64,000 nucleotides of DNA from Ostrinia nubilalis (lineage: Eukaryota > Arthropoda > Insecta > Lepidoptera > Crambidae): contig NC_087098.1 in NCBI RefSeq assembly GCF_963855985.1, positions 11,614,501 to 11,678,500 on the forward strand, read 5' to 3'. The notes beneath the pieces were generated by a model. It saw only the letters and a program-made list of their open reading frames with translations. It was not told the DNA's origin and did not search any database. This document shows positions 44,920 through 56,266 of the stretch, in pieces. Position 1 is the first letter of the stretch. Each line of letters begins with the position of its first letter. The translations under genes and the position numbers were made by a program.

Positions 44920-47188
44920 ATCGTAGTCGGCTTTTTGATAGATTTTAACGAAACGATGTCATTATGAGATGAATTATTTTCTAAATGATAAGAGTAGAAG
45001 CAAATCCTTTAAAAAAGTTGTGACTTAGGACTAGTCCTTATCAGTTTAATATGATTAATTAATAAAGACTTAAGTTCTTTCGGAACGAGATTATCACAAA
45101 CCTAGTTTGTTGGGTGCTGACGGAGCTAAATAAAAGCACTAAATCTCTTTTAAAAGTTATAAAAGTGCTAGAAAGACTTTTAAGTTCGTCTTTGTAGCTT
45201 TTGTTTTGTTTAATAAACATATTAAGCTTACATGGACATTAAAATGAATTATAGCGGATCTATTAGGGACTTTCCTATTATAATTTCTTAAGACGTCACT
45301 GGTTCTCCAACATAATTGACTATTGATAACAAAATGCAACTTAAAATGTGACGATATATTGGAAATGAAAAGGTGTACTTAATCTCGCTATAATAAATTA
45401 AAAGATAAAGCAATTTCCTAGTGTTTGAATTTATAACCCAATCCACAACAATGTTAGTATAAGCTCTTTGATTCTTTTACGCCACCATGCTCTAATTCCG
45501 CTGTAAAATAAAACGAACCCCGCTCGTAAACGAAAACCGTAAATCATCCGAAAACAAAACAGAAATGGCGCTATAATGATGCTAACACAAACAGCTCTAA
45601 TAATTTAGTGTCCAGACAAATGTTGTTCTTTTACACATAGCGAAGTATGAGTTATCGGTATTTATGAGACGCGGTAACTGACTAATATGTTTCATCGCTA
45701 GTTTATAGTGGTAATAAAACCGGCTCAGCTAAATTCAAGGAACAGTCGTTAAGTTAAATATTGTCTCTTAAATTACGCGAAATGGGACGTCGGATGATTC
45801 ATTCGACGAGGGAACACCAAACTTGTTACGTAGAACAAACTCAGGTAAGTGTATTCATTTATAAATGGGCAAACAGACCCGGTTTGTACTCGTAGGCATG
45901 ACAAAAAGTCGGCCTATCTCCTTTGTAATTTGTTATGATATTAAAATATTGAATTTTATTGACAATCGGAAGCTATGAAATGAGACCATCTTGAGATGGT
46001 CTCATCACCTCACTACGGTGTAGGTTGTTCTAACGCTCGTATTCACAAACATTACCATGAGGTCTCACAATGCGCGTGGACGCACAGTGCAGTTGAAGTT
46101 AAAATACTAAGGGATTCCGGGTGAAGGTCTCTTCCACCATACTGATCATCAATTTCCATGGGGCAAATACATGGCAAGAGCTTAAAGGAGGTTCCTTAAG
46201 TTATCATTAGTTCCTTTCGTTTTTAAATTGAGGAAAAGCGAACTGACAGGCTAGGAACATTACTATTTACGAAATGACTATGACTGGTTGTTAACGCACT
46301 TTCCTTCAGTAACAGAAGCATCAGCCATCAAAGATGGGACTAGCAAAGATATCAATAAGTTAGTTTTAGTACTAATATCGTAAATACCGTAATGCCTTTA
46401 CGACCGATGTTTTAGGAACTCCTAAAGAGCGACAGTAAAAGGACTCAGCTGTATTGGAAAAAAATAAAACTTACTTGTAAGGTTTCACATCCAAATTGCT
46501 TTGATACTGGACAACAGCCCATAATGAAGGTATCTAATGGCCCTTTCGTTTCATTGCTGTAATGATAGCTTACTTTAGTACACTTGCTAATATTAGACTG
46601 TGTATTAGACTAAGTATACGTTTTCATTGGAAAATAGCACCAATTAAGACTAAATTAGAAGCCACAGGTTAGCAAACATTTGAACTTAAACTCTGTAACG
46701 GAAAATACTTTTCTTTCCCAATAATAATATTGTATATTGAAAGTTATGGCAATTTGTGAACATTAACATCTTTGAAGTTGTAACCATGCATTTTGCCTCT
46801 TCTTAGTTCACTTTCCTTTGCAGTTTGGATCGGAATAAATGTCTATAGAATTACCGGTCTCATTGGAAACTGTATTGCAGAATGAAAATAATATTTGAAT
46901 TAATTATAGACCTCGGAAAAAAACAGACTTTTTACATAATTGCGAATTTCGTAATGCATGGTCAAGAAGTTTTTGTGGCAGTATTTTTTGTAAGATGGTT
47001 GATGACGTAATCTTTTGTCAATATTACATTAACACAGTGGCTAGTGTTCAAGGGAGAACATTCTATTAGGGCATTGTAGGTAGCTAAATAACATTGTCAG
47101 CGTAATTGAAACGAGCCGTTGGCGCCTGCTGCGTTCTCATACCAGCTAGGGTTGACACAGGCCATTTTGCAGCTAGATTTATTTAAAA
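44920..47188. other. Unassigned DNA
   Basis: Holds a short 11-bp palindrome (TGAGACCATCT and complement, 45981-46004) and a possible exon with strong splice donor (45782-45844, see findings). Otherwise nothing recognised. Confidence 0.4.
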
Positions 47189-47402
47189 CTAGCGGCCGCC
47201 CGCGACTTCGTACGCGTGGACCTCGTTTTACTCCATTAGGGGTGGAGTTTCGTAAAATCCGCTCTTAGCATCTATAGCGCATACATTTTAAATTTCAACT
47301 CTCTTACTTTAAACACATAGGACTTTCTATAAACTTCCAACCCTTCTTTTATCTCCTTAGCCCCCGTAGTTGATTTCTAATGATACATTTTCAGTATATG
47401 TA

Positions 47403-48235
47403 CCACCACCACCACCACCATTTCAGCCATAGGACGTCCACTGCTGAACATAGGCCTCCCCCAATGCTTTCCATGTTGATCGATTGGAAGCGGCCTGCGT
47501 CCAGCGCTTCCCTGCTACCTTTACGATGTCGTCGGTCCACATTGTAGGTGGAAGTCTCACGCTACGTTTTCCGGAACGCGACCTCCATTCCAGAACCATT
47601 CTGTCCCATCGGCCATCAGTTCTGCGAACTATGTGCCCTGCCCATTGCCACTTCAGCTTGCTAATCCGTCGGGCTATGTCAGCGACTTTGGTTCGTTTAG
47701 CATAGCCCTCTCCATAGCACGCTGTGCAACTGAGCTTCTGTATAAGGCCTATAGTGAGAGGCCACGTTTCCGAGCCATAAATTATCACTGGTAACACACA
47801 TTGGTTATACACTCTAATCTTCAGGCATTGAGGTATTTTGGACGAAAAGATGTTGCATAGTTTCTCGAACGCTGCCCAGCCGAGTTGGATTCGACGATTG
47901 ACCTCCTTCTCGAAATTGGACCTACCTAGCTGTATCGTTTGTCCGAGGTAGACATACCTACTTGTCGACAATCTCGAGAATTGAGCTCCCAACTGAAACT
48001 GGGTAGGGCGCAACATGGACATTCGACATAAGCTTCGTTTTGTCCATGTTCATCCTCAGGCCTACCTGTTGGGAAAATCGATTAAGGTCTTCGAGCATTG
48101 TTCCAAGATCTTCCAACGATTCTGCCATGACCACAATATCGTCGGCAAACCGATGTGTACACAGTACCACAGTGTACCGAACAGTATATGTACCTACACC
48201 TCCACAATATCTAGAGATCATAGTGAGCATACATT
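47403..48235 (-). pseudogene. RTE-clade reverse transcriptase, 5'-truncated, second copy
   Basis: Minus-strand frames 47958-48230 (with FADDIVV and MNMDKTK) and 47423-48022 (YVYLGQTIQLG, then LPVIIYGSETWPL, LKWQWAGHIVRR and the VQQWTSYG end) overlap by 65 bases in different frames, so one frameshift separates them. It preserves more of the thumb region than the copy at 33990. The (CCA)n run at 47403-47420 is the complement of its GGT tail. Confidence 0.85.
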
Positions 48236-48368
48236 TTAACTTTCAAGTCTCTTACTTTAAAAACCGAGGACTGCAATACAAACTTCGAGCCCCCTTTTTA
48301 ACTCCCATAAGGGTTGAATTTTGCAAAATTTCGTCTTAGTGACTACCTACGTTCTAAAAGGAGGTGTA

Positions 48369-48782
48369 TTCCACTTTGATCACCTGGCTTTGATCAGCCA
48401 GGTGATCAAAGTGGACTTACAATGTACAGGTGGACAGCGATAATTCAGTGTCCTTTGAATTTATTCTGTGCCTTTGATCACCCACGGATACGATGTCCTG
48501 GGTGAGCCAAGTAGACTCTAGTTAAATTATTATTTTAGTGTCCTTTGATCATCTACAAACAAATCACACCTCCTCTGAATAGTCACATGTCCAATTGTTG
48601 TACTACATAATAATATTTTGTTTTGTAACATTTTTGATATTTTCTAAAAACCGCAATAAACAAATTGGACATGTATGTGACAATTCAGAGGTATGATTTA
48701 TTTATAGGTGATCAAAGAACACTAAAAAAATAATTTAACTGGAGTCCACTTTGATCATCTTGGTGATCAAAGCCAGGTGGAA
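48369..48782. mobile_element. Nested MITE in composite copy 2
   Basis: Same element as 33399-33793 in inverse orientation. TTCCACTTTGATCA begins after TA. At the other end GGTGGAA abuts CCATTAAC, with the TA and two more bases lost relative to copy 1. Confidence 0.7.
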
Positions 48783-49675
48783 CCATTAACCCCTATGAGA
48801 ACTCTTTTGAGACTTGCTTGTAGTTTCTGAGACTTCGTGATGAGTCAGTGAGTCACTTAGTCATTCAATGACCTTTCTTTCTACTAAAAATTATACGTAC
48901 CTATAGTAATTATCATTAAAATTAAATAAGTACCTACCATTCTAAGTACCTAATTAAAATAAAGACCCTACCAAAAAAATAACAAATTACATACAGAAAA
49001 TAAAAACGAAGTAATTCTTATCCTATTTAACTAAAATCGCCCACGCGCCCATCCCATTTGTCCGCCGCTGAACCGTACCCTAATATTCATCTCGGTAGAT
49101 GGCGGCACATAGTAAGAATTTGCAAGGAAGTTTGTAAAAAGTCACTAATTAACACTTTGATTTGCTCGTTTAAACACAGTGAATGATTCAAATAGGTACA
49201 TACAGTGAATGGTTCAATTACATAAAATATCTTTATTTATTAAATTTTCAATATTATTTACGAACAGCGCTATTCATAGTACATGTAATATTTAGTTACT
49301 AATTTAATAATGACGTCGATAGATGGCGTTTGACAGCTTTGCCTTCATGAATATTTACGTACCTCAAAAATGTTTGTCAGGCGCAAGAAGATTTTAACCA
49401 ATGACGATAGATGGCGCTTTTCCACGTCTTATGAAAATCCCAAATATTTTACGGGACCCTATTATTTTCCAAAATAAAATTTAGCCTATGTTACTCGTGA
49501 GTTATGTAGCTTTCAAATGGTGAAAGAATTTTTAAAATCGGTCCAGTAGTTTTAGAGCCTATCCATTACAACTAAACAAACAAACAAACAAACAAAGTTT
49601 TCCTCTTTATAATATTAGTGTAGATTAAGTATGAAATTATCTAAGAAATAAATCAAAGTACAAATAACACATTAT

Positions 49676-49815
49676 CATCATCATTTCAGCCATATTAAGA
49701 CATCCACTGCTAAACATAGGCCTCACGCAATGATTTCAATAATGACCGAATGGTAGCGGCCTGTATCCAGCGCCTTCCTGGCTACCTTTATGAGGTCGTC
49801 GGTCCACCTTGTGGG
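49676..49815 (-). mobile_element. RTE-clade 3' end, trinucleotide-tail subfamily
   Basis: Plus strand CATCATCATTTCAGCCATAT is the tail complement; ATCCACTGCTAAACATAGGC and GAGGTCGTCGGTCCACCTTG follow. About the last 40 codons of the RTE frame, decayed. Confidence 0.7.
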
Positions 49816-50525
49816 TGATGTAAATGAATGAATGCGTGAAATAAATTACACATCTCTGATTTTTTTACCACGAAAGTGTTAGTACATAATTACAATAGAG
49901 ATTGGAAATTTTATGATTAGGTATTGTTAAAAGTTGTATCACTTCTAGTTCGCGATGCTCTGAAACTATTTTAATGAGTTTCTAGTCTGTTTAACTATGT
50001 AAGTACTTTGTTTGAGTAGACTAAAAACTGTTATAATAATAAATAATGCAACTTTTGATTAAACATTCGACAATCCTTAGTGCGAGAAGTCGATCCGCGC
50101 AGAAAATGAAATAATACTTGTATATTAAGTGCCAACCCTGTTACGTAGTGATATAATAAAATGAATGTTTAAACAACAACCTAACGTGGACAATTGAGAT
50201 ACAATGTTGGGCATTATAGCCGAATGACATAATGTTACAATAACGTGAAGCAGCCAAGGCCTCGCGTAGTACAATACAATTTGTATCAACTTAAATTGTT
50301 AGAAGGATCCTTGACCGTGGATAGCGTTTAATTGTTTAGGAAAAACGAGTACCAAAAGGCAACTAGGTAGCAATAATGTTTTAGGTAAAAATATGTAAGT
50401 TTTCGTATTATAAAGCTATCTATTAATCTTTTTCTTCTTACTCGTAGGATGTGCAACATAAGGCAAGTATGTATATGTACGAGTATACTTATTCTAAGAT
50501 GCGTCAAGTTAAAATCTATGAGAAT
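49816..50525. other. Unassigned AT-rich DNA
   Basis: No feature recognised between two RTE 3' fragments of opposite orientation. Confidence 0.4.
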
Positions 50526-50529
50526 TGAC

Positions 50530-50720
50530 GGGTCAGTAATGTAATGTACTGGAAAACGCAGCGTGTGACGTCCAGTCATAAAGTGGACCGACGACCTCAT
50601 AAAGGTAGCAAAGGCGCTGGATGCAGACCGCTACCAATCGGGGGATGTGGAAGTCATTGGGGGAGGCTATGTTCAGTAGTGGACGTCCTGTGGCTGAAAT
50701 GGTGATGATGATGATGATGA
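50530..50720 (+). mobile_element. RTE-clade 3' end, trinucleotide-tail subfamily
   Basis: GGAAAACGCAGCGTGTGACG, AAGTGGACCGACGACCTC and TTCAGTAGTGGACGTCCTG correspond to the C-terminal RTE codons, then GGTGATGATGATGATGATGA is the tail. Two frameshifts and an early stop (CAG to TAG in the last codons). Confidence 0.7.
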
Positions 50721-51174
50721 ATCTATGCGAAGAATGTCCATGTAAAGTTCGAAATCGTCAAAATTAGTTCAGACAGGATTACTTTCGCTTATTATGGTAT
50801 TAAAACGTTGTGCCATTAATTAATCAATTACGAGTACAAATTAATCTATTTCGCACGTGCTGGGTACGGAAGCTCATAACTCGCATTTTAATCAAATAAT
50901 AGCCTTCATAAAATCTAATTTCTCGTATTCGGGCATTATTTTAGTTTACGGTTCTACACGTTTGTACGATATTAAATTGCGATGTCAAGGAAGGATCAAC
51001 TTTGTGACGCTTGCTTTGAAGTCGCGAGTGGATTTGTCTGGATTAAGTTGGGTTCAAATACACCAATGACTGAAAAAATACTAGACTAGATGTTTAGGAC
51101 AAAAAATGTGTTAAAGCTAGGACTACAATTAATAATAACTACAAATCATATAAACAAAATAATGTTTTATCGGT

Positions 51175-51345
51175 TTTTACACTCATATAGAGAGGTAAAC
51201 TTTGTAACTTATTTGTAGGAAGTAATTTCTGGAGAGTTCCAGAAACTATTTACTACTGAACCAACTTTGAAAAGTCTTTCACAAGTAGAAAGCTAAATTT
51301 TTCCTGAGTGATATATTAGATTTTTTGTGAAATTCACACGGCCAA
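51175..51345 (+). repeat. Helitron (Lep1-type) 5' part, decayed
   Basis: GAGAGGTAAACTTTGTAACT, then TACTACTGAACCAACTTTG and CTTTCACAAGTAGAAAGC, matches the general order of motifs in the head of the element at 32542, strongly diverged. No ends preserved. Confidence 0.5.
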
Positions 51346-51349
51346 AATG

Positions 51350-52080
51350 GAGATGGGATATGAGTGTTAATTCCTCATCTTGGTGGGCTCACATCTGCTC
51401 ATCTCGCTATGTATAATGAGTTGTTGATACATAGCAACAACTTCATGACCTTTATGACCATCTCAGTGCCTGTCTAGTATTACATAGAAGTCTACACCCA
51501 TAGCCGGTTCGGGCAATAACGATTAATTAGGGAAGATATTGCCAGTGCGACCAACCTCGTTTGTTGTTGTGATGAACGAGCCGTGTTCTTGGCTCAGAAT
51601 ACAGAACAAACCAGAAGGAGTGTTCGATAACATTTCTACGCGGCAACTTGTGTCCAAAATACTTCCCCTCCCGCGCCCCTCTACCCCCTTTAGTGTTACT
51701 AGCGCCGTGTGACACCCCCATTTTTGGGGTAAAATTATGTAATTTTTTAAAGAGATGTTAAACAAGTAAAAAATAAGTAAGTGAAATAAGTACACACGGC
51801 CAGTGTTAACTATCCATTTCCGTTTTTGCTCTCGCTCTTATCAAATGGTGATTCTTTGCGATAGAACGAGACGACATGACTGGCCATAGGCATAGATAGT
51901 ACCTACCTACCTATGAATTTAATTTTTACTCCGAAGTAACTAAGTGTAAGATGATTATTTATTTCTATTAAATAGTGTAATATATGTACTATATTTTATG
52001 TAGGTATAATATGTTATTTAAAAGTCAATTACAAAAGTCGAATATAAATTTTAGAATGCCAAGTAAAACAAAAAAGAAAC
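51350..52080. other. Unassigned DNA with a motif shared with 56.6 kb
   Basis: A minus-strand 90-codon frame (51523-51795) resembles no protein family. Around 51590-51620 the minus strand reads TTCTGGTTTGTTCTGTATTC, which recurs with one change on the plus strand near 56678. Confidence 0.4.
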
Positions 52081-52087
52081 TTAAGGT

Positions 52088-52480
52088 TCTTTATTATGTC
52101 GACGGCAGAAAGCGGAAATGTCGTATCTCAAAAATTGGCTAAAATGACTTTTAATTGTATTGTATTAAGAAAAAAAAGCCGCGTCGAATGGTGTATGTAT
52201 CGTCTTTCTACGATGAAAAAAAATATAGATACGTCATAGAATTTTTTCCAGTTTTTTTACAATTTACTTGACCAATTGCTGTAACTGGTCAAAAAAACGC
52301 AACTTTCGAAAATAAAATAGATACGACCACACTACTAGTATGTTAAACAGTTACAGCACTCTTTTTCTGAGTCGAACATTGATTTTTAAGGAGATACAGC
52401 ATTTCAGCCGCCCTAAAATCTTACGATGTCGAACATACAGCAAATGAGCCGAACTGACGTGAGTACTTATAAAATAGTTA
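52088..52480. repeat. Degenerate GCTGTATCTC motif cluster, left part
   Basis: Plus strand at about 52100: GGCAGAAAGCGGAAATGTCG then TATCTCAAAA. Minus strand at about 52388-52412: GGCGGCTGAAATGCTGTATC. Minus strand at about 52465-52485: CGGCTCATTTGCTGTATG. The related cluster at 55490-55840 lies beyond the RTE insertion. TTGCTGTAACTGGTCAA also occurs in both parts (52275 and, with one change, 55592). Confidence 0.5.
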
Positions 52481-52714
52481 CTGCATTTCAAACGTATCAT
52501 CTAATAGCGAAAATCTTACTAACATCATTAGAATAGAGTCTTGTTTTGTGTACAGCAAGTAATACGTCACTCTAGCAAAACAAACCCCCTCCACCCGCTG
52601 CGTCATACGCCATTCTGATCGCGCGGCAGTTGTGCGTTAGCGCCGATAGTGAGAACGCAGAATTGTAAATTCTTAAAATAAATATTATTTTACATTTTTA
52701 TTTGTTGTTTCGTT

Positions 52715-53176
52715 TCAGCCAAAAGACGCCCACTGCTGGACAAAGGCCTCCCCCAAGGATTTCCACAAAGACCGGTCCTGCGCCGCTCGCATCCAGGCCA
52801 CGCATTTTGTCTTGTCCATGTTCATTTTAAGACCCACTTGTTGAGAGGCTCTACTGAGGCCATCGAGCATTGTGTTTAGGTCCTCCACGGTCTCAGCTCT
52901 GACTACGATATCGTCCGCGAAACGAAGGTGGGTGATATACTCGCCGTTGATATTTATGCCGAATCCGCTCCAGTCCAGAAGCTTGAAAACATCTTCCAGG
53001 GCGGTGGTGAACAGTTCCGGAGATATGACATCTCCCTGTCTCACTCCTCGCTGCAACTGGATAAGTTTCGAGTTCTGATCCTGGAGGCGGACCGACATTG
53101 TAGCGTTTTCGTACAAGCCCTTCAGCACTTCGATGTATCTATAGTCAATTTGGCACCGTTGGAGAGACTGTAGCAC
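52715..53176 (-). pseudogene. RTE reverse transcriptase core plus fused C terminus
   Basis: Contains GVRQGDVISPELF, GININGEYITHLRFADDIV and LKMNMDKTK, then jumps directly to the last residues (LWKSLGEAFVQQWASFG). The thumb and connection are deleted in frame, leaving a 153-codon chimeric frame that ends naturally. Confidence 0.85.
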
Positions 53177-53387
53177 TGCCCAGGTCAGTCGAAGGCTTTT
53201 TCATAGTCCACAAACGCAAAAGTGGCTGATTATAATCTGCCGTAGCGTATGTATGTGGTATATGGTACTAAAGCCTTTTCGGAAACCGGCTTGTTCGGGA
53301 GGCTGGAAGTCGTCGAGCCTGCGTGCGAGACGATTCGTGATGACTCTCGAAAACAGCTTGTAGACATGGCTCAGAAGTGAGACAGGT

Positions 53388-53765
53388 CTATAAATTTTTC
53401 AACAAGGTTTTGTCTCCTTTTTTGAAGAAAAGTTTCACCACACTTCTGTGCCATGCCGTAGGCGTTTTTCCCTCAAGTATGACGGAATCGAACAGCCTCT
53501 GAAGAGCCTTTAGTACCGGCGTTCCACCTGCTTTCAGAAGCTCAGCCGTGATTACATCATCACCCGGTGCCTTGTTGTTTTTCAGCAGTTTGAGAGCCAT
53601 TCTAATCTCGTACAGACTGACGTCCGGGATATCTTCGGTGTAGTGTCGGGTGAATCTAGCTTTTGGGTCTTCAGCTAGATTTGGGAAGTACACTCGTGTA
53701 TAATTGTCCGTAGAACTTCTCAACTTCTTCCAATAACTCAGGCCCCGACGAGATGTCTCTGCCAT
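53388..53765 (-). pseudogene. RTE reverse transcriptase N-terminal part
   Basis: Includes LKNNKAPGDDVITAELLKAG and WHRSVVKLFFKKGDKTLLKN, the conserved start of non-LTR RT domains. The frame stops just before the expected YRPISLL motif. Region 53180-53390 continues the RT in disrupted frames. Confidence 0.8.
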
Positions 53766-53766
53766 C

Positions 53767-54228
53767 CTAGGTCTTCAGCTTGGTCAGTTGACTTTGGCCA
53801 ACAGACAGATCCCTTGCGAACACTTTAGAGCCTTTGTTACGCTCAATCGCCTCTTTAATACGATCTGTATTAAATTGGCGTAGGTCGCGAGTCAAAGACT
53901 TGGAGATCTGTCTGTTAAGACGCCGATACTGAGCAGCATCTTTAGAGGACTGCAGAACCAAGTTTCGTCTCTCTTCTATAAGTTTATTGGTGAGGTCAGA
54001 GATCTTTTTGGTTTCTTTTGAACGACGCGTTTTAAAGAACTTAGACCCAGTCGTTTGGACAATTTCCACGAACCTGTCATTGTATTCGTCCACAATTTCG
54101 CAGTCTCCCAAGAATCCCAGGCATTCGAAACGATTTTGCAACTCGAGCTGAAAGCTTTCGGGGTTTTGGAGTTGGATGGGCGCTGGGCGGAGCGTAGACT
54201 TCATCAGTCGACGCCTCTCGAGCTTCAC
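53767..54228 (-). pseudogene. RTE endonuclease-RT linker
   Basis: KLERRRLMKSTLRPAP and ESFQLELQNRFECL are typical of the segment after the endonuclease SDH motif in insect RTE elements. The rest is Lys/Arg-rich and alpha-helical. The initiating codon of the open stretch is GTG, so it is not a true start. Confidence 0.75.
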
Positions 54229-54274
54229 AACGGTAAAATGGGACCGGGAGCTATGTATGGCTCTGGAAATAACC

Positions 54275-54784
54275 TCATATACATATAGTCTCCACTTCGT
54301 CGTCGGGGTGTTCCGTGGTCGGTGCGTATACCTGTATGACCTTCAGCGAATACCGTTTGGTGATTCTGAGTATAAGGTACGCTACCCTCGCCGAAATACT
54401 CTCGATCTGGACCACGTTGTTGACAAGGGACTTGTGGACGATAAACCCGACACCACCCTGGGACTGTTGGTCGCCCTCCCGGAAATAGAGCAGGTTTCCG
54501 GATTTCAGGATTATGGTGTCCTCCCCCTCTCTTCGGACTTCGCATAATCCTACGATATCCCACCGCAACCTGCTCAGTTCTTCCTCGAATTCGGCGAGCC
54601 TCACGTCAGGCCGCAGCGTGCGAGTGTTAAATGTTGCCAGGGCCAGAGGTCGTCGGGGTTGGTAGCCTGTCGGTACCCGGTGATTCTTAGCACCTCTCGC
54701 CCCAACGTTACCGTGACCGCTACCGTGGCCCGGGATAGTAGGGCCGCCGGGGACTAGGGACCGTGTTTTTTTGTGTCTCTTCAT
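54275..54784 (-). pseudogene. RTE AP-endonuclease, N-terminal half
   Basis: Starts at ATG 54784. Catalytic Asn (FNTRTL) and Glu (CEVRR) motifs, QGGVGFIV and VIQVYAPT are present. The GDFN and SDH region expected next is missing, so it cannot cut DNA. The 50 residues before FNTRTL are Gly/Pro-rich and less conserved. Confidence 0.85.
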
Positions 54785-55484
54785 GAGGGGATTTTGCCAT
54801 AATCGCCACGCTTGGCAGGCGGGTTAGCGATCGCAGTTTTTTTTTGTGAGGTTTCGCACGCAGACGCTGCTGCCCGTCCGGTGCTGCAGGGATTTTGTCG
54901 CCTATTACGACACGCCTCCTGTTGGCGGTGGGGAAGAGTATTCTTTATGGCCGTCCCCCCCACACGGCACTTGTTGTTTACGTGTTTAAAAATAATAAAT
55001 GGCAAACCTCAGGACAAAGTATAAGTAAGTGATTGTTGCAAGCAATAAAGAGAAAGTATAGCAGACTGATTTATGTAACTAATGAACAAAGAAGGAAAAG
55101 TAACATGATGATTATTTTTATTTAGTTTAAAAACTAATACTGAATTTAGCAGATTGATTGTTGAAACTAATGAAGAAGAAAAACTATGGCAGGCTGATTG
55201 TTAAACTTTTAAAGAGAAAGTGTATGCTTCTTAAAATTAATGAAGAAGAGAGATAAACTAATAAAGAAGAATATTTTTGTCGGACTGATTATTATAATTA
55301 AAAAACAGACTGATTTTTTTGTGCCATTACATTCTTAAAATTTAAATAAAACAGTTAAGAAAAAGATACAGTATTTTATTGTTTTCACATCTCTGACTCT
55401 TATTGTAGATAAAACATTTCAAATGTAGAAAGTGATTTCATTATAAGGTCCATACAGCTAAATAGCCCTGTACAGTTTATCGTT

Positions 55485-55840
55485 TCTTTGAGATACAGCA
55501 GATCCGCTGCCTGGGAATTGAACTCAACTTAAATAAGCCATACATTTTACCTTCCTGATACAACATTTCTGCAGCTCGATATTAAAAAATCAATTGCTGT
55601 AACTAGTCAAAAGTCAATGAAGTAGTAACTCTAGATTATTCCAATCACCTTTATTAAATAAAGTTTAATTAGTAGACAAAACATGTAAAATTTCAGCTTT
55701 CTAACTTTCTTAATTTAAGATTTATGAATTTTTTAAATAGTTTTTTTTGCTCTGGTGTAAAATCGGACTTTTTGAGATACGACAAAATCGCTTTCTGCCG
55801 TCGATGTAAACATATCGACAACAAAACATTTGTTTACGGC
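55485..55840 (-). repeat. Degenerate GCTGTATCTC motif cluster, right part
   Basis: On the minus strand: GGCAGAAAGCGATTTTGTCG then TATCTCAAAA (about 55771-55800), CTGCAGAAATGTTGTATCAG (about 55555-55575) and GGCAGCGGATCTGCTGTATC then TCAAAG (about 55488-55514). The spacing is uneven. The cluster may be the 3' UTR of the gene suggested by the exons at 55858-55946; an AATAAA lies near 55370-55380 on the same strand. Confidence 0.5.
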
Positions 55841-55857
55841 GCAGTAGTGCTTTTAGT

Positions 55858-55946
55858 TTAACTTTTCTTGGAGTCAAAAACAGAATCCAAATCAAAAACA
55901 TCACCAATACTTAAATTTGATTGCGAGGCAACTCTGGCTGTGTATC
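55858..55946 (-). CDS. Possible terminal coding exon, 28 codons
   Basis: A good acceptor (T-rich tract then CAG, ending at 55947) precedes a frame that reads YTARVASQ.., then an acidic GDVFDLDSVFDSKKS and TAA at 55858-55860. The exon would need a donor leaving one base of a codon; the THAP exon upstream leaves two, so they do not join directly and an exon would be missing. Composition is protein-like, but the call rests on splice signals alone. Confidence 0.3.
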
Positions 55947-56145
55947 CTGAAAAAAAATAAGAGTAAGTATGTAAGCAATAATTAATTACTTAAAATTATT
56001 ATTAAATATACAAATATTGCTGCTGCTGATCTGTTGATACCAATGCCTTACTTTTGAATAAATGGGAAAGTATGAAATTCACGATAGTAATTTATTATCT
56101 CCTCATTATTAGGGAGTAATATTATAAATTAATTCAATATATTGA

Positions 56146-56215
56146 AATCAAATCAAAATCAAAAATATTTATTCAGTTTAGACCACAAGTGGCACTTATA
56201 ATTTAATTAATCAGG
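56146..56215 (-). mobile_element. Non-LTR retrotransposon 3' end (TTTTGATT tail)
   Basis: The minus strand reads AAGTGCCACTTGTGGTCTAA then ACTGAATAAATATTTTTG and a TTTTGATTTGATTTC tail: the same 3' end as at 17560-17632. It lies in what would be an intron or flank of the THAP gene. Confidence 0.65.
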
Positions 56216-56266
56216 TTGTCATGTCATGGATGAAATTACACTAAAAACTAATTAAAACAAAAAGGA

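Larger units (their letters stand above)
47189..49624 (-). mobile_element. Composite Helitron-like element, copy 2 (2.44 kb)
   Basis: Inverted, near-identical counterpart of 32542-35018. On the minus strand it starts at 49624 with TCTACACTAATATTATAAAG, preceded by A, and ends CTAG (47189-47192) followed by T, the exact flanks Helitrons choose. It carries the same nested MITE (48369-48782) and RTE piece (47403-48235). Differences from copy 1 include a shorter TTTG run and small indels. Confidence 0.8.
52694..55020 (-). mobile_element. RTE-clade retrotransposon, internally deleted
   Basis: Minus-strand element spanning a 5' leader (about 54785-55020), endonuclease start (54275-54784), linker (53767-54228), RT N-terminal part (53388-53765), RT core (52715-53176) and a tail complementary to TTTCGTTTCAGCC. 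Two deletions are evident: the second half of the endonuclease (near 54228-54275), and about 190 codons between MNMDKTK and the last 30 residues (near 52800). Further frame breaks lie near 53765 and 53180-53390. It belongs to the CGAA-tail subfamily. Confidence 0.85.

Noticed and set aside
54781..55005. A 74-codon minus-strand frame whose TGA overlaps the ATG of the RTE endonuclease frame (ATGA)
   Set aside because: It has no ATG, its open start is TTG, and a stop lies two codons further upstream. The stop-start overlap, though of a kind known from some non-LTR elements, may be chance here.
55771..55850. Minus-strand CAVNKC in an alternative frame as a second THAP finger
   Set aside because: No ATG, an in-frame stop just upstream, and the following residues lack the aromatic and Pro motifs of the domain; the DNA belongs to the degenerate motif cluster.
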